Assembly: GCA_965215115.1 (NCBI GenBank)
Contig: OZ244050.1
Location: forward strand, 2,108,001 to 2,172,000
Source of the DNA: CALDTK01 sp965215115
GTDB lineage: Bacteria > Bacteroidota > Bacteroidia > Chitinophagales > Saprospiraceae
Reading direction: 5' to 3'
Length of the DNA: 64,000 nt
This document shows, piece by piece, positions 56,700 to 64,000 of this stretch. Numbering within the stretch: position 1 is the first letter of the stretch; each line of letters opens with the position of its first letter. The notes beneath the pieces are model-generated. The model had not been told where the DNA came from. It ran no database searches and saw only the letters and a list, made by a program, of their open reading frames with translations. The position numbers were made by a program, and so were the translations under genes.

Positions 56700-59558
56700 C
56701 TACGGCCTTACCTCCGCCCCGTAAATATCCAACTCCACCACTTCCCCCTTCCCCAACTTCTCGACCTCCGCCAACTGCGTCGCCTTGTCCCCGACCACCA
56801 GGTACACCATGTCGTCTTCCGGCAGGTAAGTCCCGATCGTCTCCCTGAAATCGGCCAGCGTCATCGCCTGCACCTCCGCCTGGTCCTCGTCGAGGTAGTC
56901 TACCGACCGACCGTACTTCGTCATCTCGTTCAGGATGCCCAGCTTGGCCCTGTCGCTCTCGTAGGCGCGGGTATTGTTCTTGAGGACCTTGTTTCGCGTA
57001 AGCGCCACATCACCCTCCGTAAAGTCGGTGCCGTAGTTGCGCAGCAGGCTGTCCATAATCACCAGCGAGGGGAGCGTAGCGTTGGCGCGCACGCTCGTCG
57101 AGACATAGAACGGCGACGGGCCCCGGCGTCGACTCAGGCCCGAGCCCGCGCCGTAGGTGTAGCCCTTCTCGATGCGCAGGATCTGCGTGAGCTTGCCGCT
57201 CGAACCACGACCGAGTACCTCGTTGGCGGCCTCGAGCCTGTTGACCGCCGGATCGTCGCCCGCCAGGGCCAGGCGCCCGATCATGATCACGGATTGCTTC
57301 GCGTTGGGGACGTCGATGAAGTAGACCTTCTGCTCGCCGGTGGGCTCGGGCTCGGGCAGGTCCGGTACCTCGACGGCCGTCGGCGCCCAATCCTTCCACA
57401 GGTACTCGAAGGCCTGGGCCACCGCACTCGCGTCCACCGGGCCGACCACGTGCAGGTTCGCCACGGTCGGACTGAGGTTGCGCGCGTAAAAGGCCTCGAG
57501 GTCGGCGAGGTCGATGTTCTCGACGGACGCGGTCGTCCCCGCGGCCGGGGTGCCCATCACGTGATTGGCGCCGTATACGAGGCGGAAGAAGTTGTTCTGC
57601 GCCACGGTGCGCGCTTCGGCCTCGCCGCCCTTGAGGTTCGTGAGCGCGGCCTGTTTGAGGCGCGCGAACTCGGCGGTGTCCCAGCGGGGCTCTAGCAAGA
57701 TCTCGCCGACGAGGTGGGCCGTCGGCTTGAAGTTTTTGGCGAGGCACGAAGCCGTCAACACCACCTCCTCCGTGCCGGCGTACATGGTGATCGACGCCCC
57801 CAGGAGGCCAATCGCCTCCTCGAGCTCGGCGGGGGTGCGGCGGGCCGTCCCGGCCATCATCACGTCGGCCAGCAAGTTGGCCGTGCCCGCCTTGCCCGCC
57901 GGATCGAGCAGGTGCCCACCCGCGATCACGACGTTGAAGGTCACCAGCGGCAGCTCATCACTCAGGATCCCCACCACCGGTAGCCCGGCGAGGGCTAGCG
58001 TATCGCGCCAGACCTCCGGCATCCTAAACAGTGGCACGTCGCCGAAGGCAGGCTCGCTGCGGTCGTACCTGGAGGGCGTCTTGTCGTAGACCGCCTCCGT
58101 ACCCTGCCCGACGTTCTCCGCCGCCACGTCGGCCACGATCCGCTCCTCGAATACCTCCGCCTCCACGGCGTCACTGAGCGCGAGCTCCGGCCGGCCCTTC
58201 GGGACGAAACTCGTCATCACGCTCGGCTTGCCCCGCAGGTACTGATTGTACACCCGCACGACGTCGGCGCGCGTCACGCCGGCCAGCCGCTCGGCGCGCT
58301 TCGTGAGGAAACCCGGGTCGCCGGCGTACTCGTTGTCGTTCACGAGGGTGAAGGCCTTATTGAGCACCGTCTCGATGCTGCGGTAGAGCCTGGTCTCGCT
58401 CTCGGCCTTGATGCGCACCAGTTCGCTGTCGCTAAAACCCGCCGTCTCGAAGCGGCGCATCCCCTCCTCGAGCGCCGCCCGAACGGTGTCCAGGTCGACG
58501 CCCGCATTCCCGCGCACCCGCACCACGAACTCCCCCGCGATCTCGTGCCCGCTCTGGTAGGAGCTCACGCCCGGCGCCAAGGCACGCTCCTCGACGACGA
58601 CGCGGTACAGCGGCGACTTCTTCGAACCGCTCAACAGCTCCCCGAGCACCTGCAGCGCCGCCTCGTCCGGGTGGTCCTGCTCCACGCTCGGGAACACCAA
58701 CCGCAGCTCCGGCAGCGTCGCGAAGTTGTCCTCGAAGTACAGCGACCTGTTTTGCGGAAGCGTCACCGGCATCACCCCCAGCGGCTCCACGGCCGGCCCC
58801 CGCCTGATCTCGCCGAACCACCGCTCCACCAGGGCCTTCGTCTCCGCGATATCGATGTCGCCCACGATGGCCAGCGTCGCGTTGGCCGCCCCGTAGTACT
58901 CCTCGTAGAACTCCTTCACGTCGGCGAGGGTCGCGGCCTGCAGGTCGGGCAGGGCCCCGATCACGGTCCAGTTGTACGGGTGCCCCTCGGGGTACATCGC
59001 CTTGCGCATCACCTCCTCGGTAAAGCCGTAGGGCGCGTTGTCGACCCGCTCGCGCTTCTCGTTCTTGACGACTTGCTTCTCGCGCTCCAGCGCGGCGGTG
59101 GTCACGGTGTTGATCATGTACCCGAAGCGGTCCGAGTCGATCCACATGATCTTCTCGAAGGCGTCCTTCGGGACCACCTCGTAGTAGATCGTCCCGTCGT
59201 TCCAGGTCCCGCCGTTGCGACTCCCGCCCCACTCCGGGATCATCTTCCGGTTCGCGCCCACGGGCACGTTCTCCGAGTCGTTGAAGCTCATGTGCTCGAA
59301 GAAGTGCGCGAAGCCCGTGCGCCCCGGCTTCTCGCGGTTCGACCCGACGTGCATCAGCGTCGCCACCGCCACGATCGGGTCGGAGTGATCCTCGTGGAGG
59401 ATGACCTCGAGGCCGTTGCCGAGGGTGAACTTCTCGTACGGGAGCTCGAATTTATCCTGTTGCGCGAGGCCAATTTGGGGGCTTACGCCAAAACAGGCGA
59501 CGGCGAGGCCGACGGCGGCAAGCCGTCGCGCGGGTGCGGTGCTAAGGGAAGGTGCCAT
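56700..59558 (-). CDS. Secreted M16 (pitrilysin-type) zinc metallopeptidase
   Basis: 952 residues with a signal peptide (RRLAAVGLAVACFGVSPQIG). The inverted zinc motif HFFEH is at 85-89 with a downstream Glu in VVKNEKRERVDNAPYGF. Both M16 halves are present; the C-terminal half (DLPEPEPTGEQKVYFIDVPN) lacks the motif, as is normal. It is probably periplasmic and degrades peptides. Mini-hairpins lie at 58749-58761 and at 59480-59494 (the only GTAA loop, inside the signal-peptide region). Confidence 0.93.
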   Translation of the reverse strand: MAPSLSTAPARRLAAVGLAVACFGVSPQIGLAQQDKFELPYEKFTLGNGLEVILHEDHSDPIVAVATLMHVGSNREKPGRTGFAHFFEHMSFNDSENVPVGANRKMIPEWGGSRNGGTWNDGTIYYEVVPKDAFEKIMWIDSDRFGYMINTVTTAALEREKQVVKNEKRERVDNAPYGFTEEVMRKAMYPEGHPYNWTVIGALPDLQAATLADVKEFYEEYYGAANATLAIVGDIDIAETKALVERWFGEIRRGPAVEPLGVMPVTLPQNRSLYFEDNFATLPELRLVFPSVEQDHPDEAALQVLGELLSGSKKSPLYRVVVEERALAPGVSSYQSGHEIAGEFVVRVRGNAGVDLDTVRAALEEGMRRFETAGFSDSELVRIKAESETRLYRSIETVLNKAFTLVNDNEYAGDPGFLTKRAERLAGVTRADVVRVYNQYLRGKPSVMTSFVPKGRPELALSDAVEAEVFEERIVADVAAENVGQGTEAVYDKTPSRYDRSEPAFGDVPLFRMPEVWRDTLALAGLPVVGILSDELPLVTFNVVIAGGHLLDPAGKAGTANLLADVMMAGTARRTPAELEEAIGLLGASITMYAGTEEVVLTASCLAKNFKPTAHLVGEILLEPRWDTAEFARLKQAALTNLKGGEAEARTVAQNNFFRLVYGANHVMGTPAAGTTASVENIDLADLEAFYARNLSPTVANLHVVGPVDASAVAQAFEYLWKDWAPTAVEVPDLPEPEPTGEQKVYFIDVPNAKQSVIMIGRLALAGDDPAVNRLEAANEVLGRGSSGKLTQILRIEKGYTYGAGSGLSRRRGPSPFYVSTSVRANATLPSLVIMDSLLRNYGTDFTEGDVALTRNKVLKNNTRAYESDRAKLGILNEMTKYGRSVDYLDEDQAEVQAMTLADFRETIGTYLPEDDMVYLVVGDKATQLAEVEKLGKGEVVELDIYGAEVRP
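58749..58761 (+). repeat. Mini-hairpin element GC-GGAA-GC
   Basis: Short stem; inside the M16 gene. Confidence 0.7.
59480..59494 (-). repeat. Mini-hairpin element GGC-GTAA-GCC
   Basis: Only GTAA loop seen; full stem; in the signal-peptide region of the M16 gene. Confidence 0.85.
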
Positions 59559-59696
59559 GCCGCCAAATTACGACAGCCATCGCCCGCGGACGCGATACCG
59601 GTGCGGGCCCTAAACTCGGAGTATGATGGGGCCGCGCCGAACAGCGACGGTAAAGTAGTGTTGTGGAATTTGAGCATCCAACCAAACCACCTAATC

Positions 59697-60251
59697 ATGA
59701 CCTCCACCCAATCCTCCGCCACCGTCCAGCAAGACGCCCTCAAAAACCTCATCACCCAGGGCCTCCCCGCCCTCAAGGCCGGCCTCGAGGAAGCGAAGAA
59801 GCACATCGACGACATCATCGACTCGGCCACGAACCCCAAGCTCAAGCAGGTGCTCGAGCAGGGCAAGCAGACCTCCGCGCAGTGGGAGCAGCGCGTCAGG
59901 AAGGCCATGGAAGACGCCGGGGCCAACGGCGAGCGCGACAACCCCATCATCGAGGCCCACGGCGAAGTAGCCGAGCGCATCCGCAACGACGCCCCCACCG
60001 ACGGCGTCCGCGACCTCGGCATCATCGCCTCCGGGCAGCTCGCGCTCCACTACTGGATCGCCGCCTTCGGCACCATGGCCTCCTACTGCGCCTCCGCCGA
60101 CATGACGGACGCCGCCGAGCGCCTGTCGCAGTGCGTCGACGACGCCAGGCAGGCCGACGAGATGCACACCGACCTCGCCTACGAGATCATGGGTCGCTCG
60201 CGCGCTAACCAGAACGGCTCGAGCCAGTCCAACGGCAATCGCACGAAGTAA
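59697..60251 (+). CDS. DUF892 (YciE/YciF-type) ferritin-like protein
   Basis: 184 residues from the ATG at 59697. ALKNLITQGLPALKAGLEEA, NPIIEAHGEVAERI and GIIASGQLALHYWIAAFGTM follow the four-helix DUF892 pattern, in which the His and Glu positions bind a di-iron site in solved members. Here several of those Glu positions are replaced (GQLALHYWIAAFG in place of the usual EHYEIAAYG), so metal binding is doubtful. These proteins are stress-induced in other bacteria. Confidence 0.8.
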   Translation: MTSTQSSATVQQDALKNLITQGLPALKAGLEEAKKHIDDIIDSATNPKLKQVLEQGKQTSAQWEQRVRKAMEDAGANGERDNPIIEAHGEVAERIRNDAPTDGVRDLGIIASGQLALHYWIAAFGTMASYCASADMTDAAERLSQCVDDARQADEMHTDLAYEIMGRSRANQNGSSQSNGNRTK

Positions 60252-60426
60252 CCCATTCCGATACCCAGAGGTGATTACTTCTTGATCAATCCGCAGCCGG
60301 TCGCGCCAAGGCGTGGCCGGCTGTTTTCGTGTGCGACGAGCCGTCGGCGGCGGCGTCCACGTTCAGTGGTTTGGCGGCATTACGCCGCCGAACCACCAGA
60401 CGCCCGCGGCGGCCCACCTTCGCACC

Positions 60427-61314
60427 GTGAGCCTCGCCCCCGACCAAACCGCCCTCGACCAAGCCGCCCTCGACTACGCCCGCGCCGCGGTCGCCATCCG
60501 GTACCTGCGCGCCGAGGCGCCCCGCCAGCCGACACTCGCCGAGGTGGCCGCCCAGGTGCACCTCAGTCCCGCGCATTTCCAGCGCCTCTTCACCGCCTGG
60601 GCGGGGCTTTCGCCAAAACAGTTCGCCCGCACCCTCACCCCCGAGCACGCGAAGCAGTTGCTGAGTGGCGCCGCTCAGCCCCCTAGCCTCTTCGATGTCA
60701 CCGGCTGCGTCGGCCCGTCGAGCCCGAGTCGCCTCCACGATGCCTTCGTGCGCCTGGAAGCGGTCACGCCCGGCGAATCCGCCAGCGGCGGCGCCGTGGT
60801 CGACATCCGGTACGCTTTCGCGAAAACTCGTTTTGGCGAAAGCCTCATCGCCAGCACGCCACGCAGCATCTGCTCACTGAGTTTCGGGGAGGATCGCGAA
60901 GCGGCGCTGCGGGTTTTGCGGAAACGCTACCCCCGTGCAAACCTCCGGGAGGACGCCCTGAGTGGCCAGCAAACCTCCGCCCTGGACCTCGTCAACGGCG
61001 GCGCCGCCGACCCTACACGACCGCTCGCGATCCACGTGCAGGGCAGCCCCTTCCAGGTGCAGGTCTGGCGCGCGCTGCTCCGTATCCCGCACGGCGAGGT
61101 CGCCACCTACGGGCAGATCGGGAAGACCCTCCGGCGGGCCGGCGCCGCACAGGCCATCGGCGGGGCCGTGGGGGCCAGTCGCATCGCCTGGCTCATCCCC
61201 TGTCACCGTGTCCTGCGCGGCGACGGCCACCTGTCCGGCTACGCCTGGGGCAACGACCGCAAGTCCGCCATGCTCGGCGTGGAGCAGGCGGGGGCGATGC
61301 GCTACCTGGACTGA
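60427..61314 (+). CDS. Ada-like protein: AraC-type HTH fused to O6-methylguanine-DNA methyltransferase
   Basis: 295 residues from the GTG at 60427. The N-terminal HTH (PTLAEVAAQVHLSPAHFQRL, FTAWAGLSPKQFARTLT) precedes a linker and the MGMT domain (FQVQVWRALLRIPHGEVATY, GQIGKTLRRAGAAQAIGGAV, WLIPCHRVLRGDGHLSGYAW). The acceptor cysteine is C259 in IPCHRV. The Ada N-terminal methylphosphotriester (Cys4) domain is missing. It should remove O6-alkyl groups from guanine in a suicide reaction and may also regulate. Four mini-hairpins (60605, 60813, 60830, 60913) lie in the frame, the highest density of any gene here. Confidence 0.92.
   Translation: MSLAPDQTALDQAALDYARAAVAIRYLRAEAPRQPTLAEVAAQVHLSPAHFQRLFTAWAGLSPKQFARTLTPEHAKQLLSGAAQPPSLFDVTGCVGPSSPSRLHDAFVRLEAVTPGESASGGAVVDIRYAFAKTRFGESLIASTPRSICSLSFGEDREAALRVLRKRYPRANLREDALSGQQTSALDLVNGGAADPTRPLAIHVQGSPFQVQVWRALLRIPHGEVATYGQIGKTLRRAGAAQAIGGAVGASRIAWLIPCHRVLRGDGHLSGYAWGNDRKSAMLGVEQAGAMRYLD
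60605..60619 (-). repeat. Mini-hairpin element GGC-GAAA-GCC
   Basis: Canonical; in the Ada-like gene, read LSPK. Confidence 0.9.
60813..60827 (-). repeat. Mini-hairpin element CGC-GAAA-GCG
   Basis: Compensated outer pair; 2 bases from the next, opposite copy. Confidence 0.85.
60830..60844 (+). repeat. Mini-hairpin element GGC-GAAA-GCC
   Basis: Canonical; back-to-back with the previous copy in the Ada-like gene. Confidence 0.9.
60913..60927 (+). repeat. Mini-hairpin element GCG-GAAA-CGC
   Basis: Closing pair reversed yet still complementary; in the Ada-like gene. Confidence 0.8.
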
Positions 61315-61317
61315 AGC

Positions 61318-62172
61318 CTACGTCGTGCGGTAGAGGTACCAACCGTCCCCGAGCGACCTGAGCGTGATCACCCCGCCCGGGGTCGGCGTCGGCATGCAGG
61401 AAGCGTCCCGGCAGTAGAGGTAGCCGACGTCGTCGCCCTGGATGCTCGCCACCTCGAGGCGCAGCGGACCCTCCGTGTCGTGGAAGGCGCGTTTGACGAG
61501 CAGGTAGGACAGGTCCCGCCCGACGGTCGCGTCGTCGTGCTCGACGGCGAGCGGGGAGCGGGGCATGCGCTCGAGGTTTTGCCGCAAGGCCTCGAACCTC
61601 GGCTTCAGGGCCTCGAAGTGGCGGACCATGTCGCGGTCGCTCGAGGACGCGAGCCGCAGGTTGAACACGTAGAACACGCGCTCGTCGGCCGAGCCGTGGA
61701 CGGCCTCGTGCTGCGCGCGCGTCACCCCGCGCGAGGCCGAAGCTTCGTAGCGCGCCTCCCAGTCCTGGCGGATGGCGTTCTCGCCCTTGTTGCGGTAGTG
61801 GTTGAGCTGGTTGTAGAACACCCCCGGCAACTCCACGTCGCGAAAGGCCGCGATGCGCCAGCCGGCACTGGTGCTGTCGAGGAAGACGTACAGGTCCTGC
61901 GCCGAGATCTCGTTGCTGAACTCGGCCGCGACCAGGGCCCGGCCGCCCCCGCGCCACAGCAGCTCGGTCGTGACGCGCGGTGCCTTCGGGAGCTTCGTGG
62001 CGCTGATCGGGTTGGCGGCCGCCTCCCCGGTGAGGGCGGCGGTGGCGGGCTGGAGTTGGTTGCGGACGAAGGCCTCCGTGAGCTGCGCCGGGTCGACGGC
62101 GACGCGGTCGAGCGGCACCTGGGCGGCGAGGGCCCCGGCGGACAGGAGGAGTGCAGAGACGAGAAAACGCAT
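61318..62172 (-). CDS. Secreted hypothetical protein
   Basis: 284 residues from the ATG at 62172, with signal peptide MRFLVSALLLSAGALAAQ. The mature part shows FYNQLNHYRNKGENAIRQDW and ERVFYVFNLRLASSSDRDMV, and ends GGVITLRSLGDGWYLYRTT. I do not recognise the family. The 3' end is 4 bases from the convergent MGMT gene. A GCC/GCAA/GGC mini-hairpin (61576-61590) is read as ALRQNLER. Confidence 0.65.
   Translation of the reverse strand: MRFLVSALLLSAGALAAQVPLDRVAVDPAQLTEAFVRNQLQPATAALTGEAAANPISATKLPKAPRVTTELLWRGGGRALVAAEFSNEISAQDLYVFLDSTSAGWRIAAFRDVELPGVFYNQLNHYRNKGENAIRQDWEARYEASASRGVTRAQHEAVHGSADERVFYVFNLRLASSSDRDMVRHFEALKPRFEALRQNLERMPRSPLAVEHDDATVGRDLSYLLVKRAFHDTEGPLRLEVASIQGDDVGYLYCRDASCMPTPTPGGVITLRSLGDGWYLYRTT
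61576..61590 (+). repeat. Mini-hairpin element GCC-GCAA-GGC
   Basis: Swapped stem with GCAA loop; inside the gene at 61318-62172. Confidence 0.85.
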
Positions 62173-62226
62173 AGAGTCGACGACTGTACGGTACAACGAG
62201 CGCTACCCGGCTTTAGGTACGGCGCC

Positions 62227-63504
62227 TCAGGCGGCTGCGTTGAGCCAAATCTGTGCCCGGATGCGGCGCCCCCCCCGCTCGACGAAGGCGTGCCGCCGGC
62301 GGTAGCCCGCGCCACTCGGGTGCAGGTCGAGCGCCACCACGTCGGCCGGCGGCAGGTAGACCAGCATACCCGGCGTGCGCTGGCCCGGGGCCGACCGCGG
62401 CGCCTGGCTCGGCGAGAGCCCGCGGATGCCGTAGTCGAGCAAATCGGCGGCGAAGTGTGGGTAGGCCCCGAGCCACTCGCGCTCGGCGTCCGGCATGGCG
62501 AGTTCGCCGTAGAAGAAGACCGGCCACAGGCTCGCGTCAACCGTCGCCTCGGGCGCGGGTCTGCCGTCGAGCAGGAGGAGCTCGCCCGCCCGCATTACCG
62601 TGTGCAGCCCGTGCGACGCGAAGTATCCCCTCACGTCGTAGCCCGCGTCGGTGGCGAGCGCCAGCGCGAAGTCCCCGCCCCAGGCCCCGAGGCTCTTCAC
62701 GATCCCGGGGAAGTCCGCGAAGCGCCCGCGTCCGAGCGGCGTGCGGTGGGTCACGTACCCGATCATCGCCTCGTGGCGGCGCAGCAGTTCGATGGCCGCG
62801 CCGCGGTCGGTACACCCCGCGATGGCGTCGGTGAGTTCGTCGGCCACCGCGACGAAGCGCGCGAGCTCCGCGCCGGCCCGCTCGCGGTAGTCGTGGATGC
62901 CCTGGCGCGAGTCTTGCTTCCGGCCGAGGTGCACCAGGGAGGCGCCCGCGAGCCACGCCGGCGCGAAGGCCACGTGACGGCTGCTCGGCGTCCGGTCCGC
63001 GCCATCGAGGCGGTAGACCAGCGGCCCCTCCGCCGCCGCGCAGGCGACGTCGTAGCCGGAGCCCCCGAACTCCGCCCGGTTGACGGCCTGCGCGTCGGCC
63101 CCGGCCCAGGCGGCCAGCAAGTACGAAAGCGTCGAGCTGGAGCCGAGGCCCCAGTCGCGCGCGAACTCCAGGTGGCAACTCATCTGTAGTCCCGTGCCCC
63201 CGGGCCAGAGCAACGGGTGATCGGCGATCAGGCCGCCGAGGAGCCGTGCGAGGCGCGCCTCGGCGCGGGTATCGCTCGCCGGCGGTGGCTTCTTGAGACC
63301 GCGTCGCGAGAAGGCGCAATCGACCCAGGCCTCGCCTCGGGCGTCGTAGCTGCGCCACAGGAGGACGTCGACCTCGTCGGTGCGCTCGACGCTCAGGCGC
63401 TGCCCCAACACCGTCGGCACGGCCAGCGCCCGCGCGCCGTCGAGCACGAGGTATTCCCCGGTGAGCATAAGTTTGCCGCGGGCGAAGAAGGTTTGCGCCG
63501 TCAC
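62227..63504 (-). CDS. GHMP kinase, GYDIA family (mevalonate-kinase-like)
   Basis: 425 residues from the GTG at 63504, chosen because FFARGKLMLTGEYLVLDGAR follows at once. The ATP loop is DWGLGSSSTLSY (GLGSSS at 119-124), and GGSGYDVACAAAEGPLVYRL is the GYDIA motif. The protein should phosphorylate a small metabolite, possibly in isoprenoid synthesis; the substrate is inferred only from the superfamily. It is divergent from the membrane protein at 63584, with an 80-bp gap between them. Confidence 0.88.
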   Translation of the reverse strand: MTAQTFFARGKLMLTGEYLVLDGARALAVPTVLGQRLSVERTDEVDVLLWRSYDARGEAWVDCAFSRRGLKKPPPASDTRAEARLARLLGGLIADHPLLWPGGTGLQMSCHLEFARDWGLGSSSTLSYLLAAWAGADAQAVNRAEFGGSGYDVACAAAEGPLVYRLDGADRTPSSRHVAFAPAWLAGASLVHLGRKQDSRQGIHDYRERAGAELARFVAVADELTDAIAGCTDRGAAIELLRRHEAMIGYVTHRTPLGRGRFADFPGIVKSLGAWGGDFALALATDAGYDVRGYFASHGLHTVMRAGELLLLDGRPAPEATVDASLWPVFFYGELAMPDAEREWLGAYPHFAADLLDYGIRGLSPSQAPRSAPGQRTPGMLVYLPPADVVALDLHPSGAGYRRRHAFVERGGRRIRAQIWLNAAA

Positions 63505-63583
63505 CGACGTCGGAAGGCTGGCCACGGCCGCGAAGGTCGCACGGCAGGACCTAACCCACCCGCCCCGCCGCCCGCTTTTGCCC

Positions 63584-64000
63584 ATGCGCGACCCCGCCCC
63601 CACCGTCCGACCCCGACTAGCGCAGTGGCTCATGGGTGGCACGGTGCTCGTGATGCTCATGATGCTGGCCACGGCCGTGGTCGACCTGCGGGTCCACAAG
63701 CGCCTCGCCGAGGAGGATGGTTTCGTGGAGTGGCTGACGGTGCTGGGGCTGCTGGCGGCGGGCGCGGTACAGGGGGTGCGCTGGTGGGGCTTTCGCCAAA
63801 ACCAGTCGCCCGCGTGGTCGCTCGTCACCCTCGGGAGCGTTGCGCTGTTCGTCTTCGGCGCGGGCGAGGAGCTGAGTTGGGGCCAGCGCATCTTCGGGTG
63901 GGGCGCCGAGCTCGACCTGTCGGCCAACCGGCAGAACGAGTTGAACCTGCACAACATGGAGGTCGGGGGCCTCAACATGAACAAGGTGATCTTCACGTAC
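63584..64000 (+). CDS. Membrane protein, 5' part (runs off the window)
   Basis: Start ATG at 63584; 139 codons visible. Two to three membrane helices (VLVMLMMLATAVVDL, WLTVLGLLAAGAVQGV, LVTLGSVALFVFGAGEELSW). The block EELSWGQRIFGW followed by NRQNELNLHNMEV is a conserved motif in a widespread bacterial membrane-protein family of unknown function. A mini-hairpin (63788-63802) encodes GFRQN between helices. Confidence 0.75.
   Translation, partial: MRDPAPTVRPRLAQWLMGGTVLVMLMMLATAVVDLRVHKRLAEEDGFVEWLTVLGLLAAGAVQGVRWWGFRQNQSPAWSLVTLGSVALFVFGAGEELSWGQRIFGWGAELDLSANRQNELNLHNMEVGGLNMNKVIFTY
63788..63802 (-). repeat. Mini-hairpin element GGC-GAAA-GCC
   Basis: Canonical; inside the membrane-protein gene at the window end. 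Confidence 0.9.

Noticed and set aside
58545..59696. Long plus-strand frame running into the DUF892 gene from upstream
   Set aside because: The upstream part is antisense to the M16 gene. The DUF892 similarity and a normal start begin at 59697.
2907..63802. Mini-hairpins as intrinsic terminators
   Set aside because: The stem is only 2-3 bp and the T-run is 5' of the hairpin on one strand and A-run 3' on the other, the wrong polarity. Most copies are inside genes.
1..64000. tRNA or rRNA genes
   Set aside because: I looked for acceptor/T-loop patterns and rRNA-like sequence and found none.

Overview
The window looks like a high-GC member of the phylum Bacteroidota, perhaps near the Lewinella/Saprospiraceae or Rhodothermota type, though I cannot place it more precisely. 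The evidence is a SusC/SusD pair, two proteins with type IX secretion (T9SS) C-terminal sorting tails, a Lacal_2735-type small protein, Bacteroidota-style TTG...TAnnTTTG promoter boxes, and an rpsF-rpsR-rplI cluster with a C-terminally extended bS6. Most coding DNA is near 65% GC by eye. The exceptions are two AT-rich patches in the defence region.

Bases 1-14 kb form a defence and mobile-gene neighbourhood. It contains the end of a DUF1998-type helicase protein, a DISARM-like SNF2 helicase and a giant adenine methylase, joined by ATGA/TAATG overlaps. A convergent AT-rich gene of unknown function carries a possible PD-(D/E)xK (QxK) nuclease site. Next come a TcmP/three-Cys-motif (DUF5131) pair, a decayed Mrr-type nuclease and a DUF433/PIN-like toxin-antitoxin pair. 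Bases 14-23.6 kb hold unlinked metabolic and regulatory genes: AraC, NmrA-like reductase, nucleotidyltransferase, DUF3253, luciferase-like monooxygenase, DUF4349 lipoprotein, a four-repeat secreted protein and a sirtuin. Bases 23.7-30.4 kb are a SusC/SusD outer-membrane uptake pair with a strong terminator, followed by a CE7-type acetyl esterase whose T9SS tail is frameshifted. Bases 30.4-41.2 kb carry a flavin reductase, M29 aminopeptidase, small proteins, acyl-CoA dehydrogenase, the ribosomal cluster, a DCC-family protein and WrbA. Bases 41.4-48.6 kb hold a very large secreted alpha/beta-hydrolase plus beta-helix protein cut from its T9SS tail by one in-frame TAG. Beyond it are two paralogous lipoproteins flanking an HTH regulator that has a cluster of CGACAAAA boxes. 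After radA there is a tandem array of small basic secreted paralogues (50.5-53.6 kb). The window ends with scpB, a GNAT enzyme, an M16 protease, a DUF892 protein, an Ada/MGMT-like repair protein, a GHMP kinase and the start of a membrane protein.

The most striking signal is not a gene. A 13-16 bp element occurs about 46 times in 64 kb, in both orientations and about 70% inside genes. Its form is GTTTT, then a 2-3 bp stem, a GNAA tetraloop and the complementary stem. The commonest form is GTTTT-GGC-GAAA-GCC. The stem varies by compensatory changes (GGC/GCC, GCC/GGC, CGC/GCG, GCG/CGC) and the loop is always GAAA, GCAA, GGAA or GTAA. This is what selection on a GNRA-type mini-hairpin would produce. 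All six reading frames through the common form are open. I know of no described element with this form. A second unusual structure is a 26-bp perfect inverted repeat enclosing two further perfect hairpins (55736-55828). Many intergenic gaps also carry short tandem repeats, some with the same unit at two loci.
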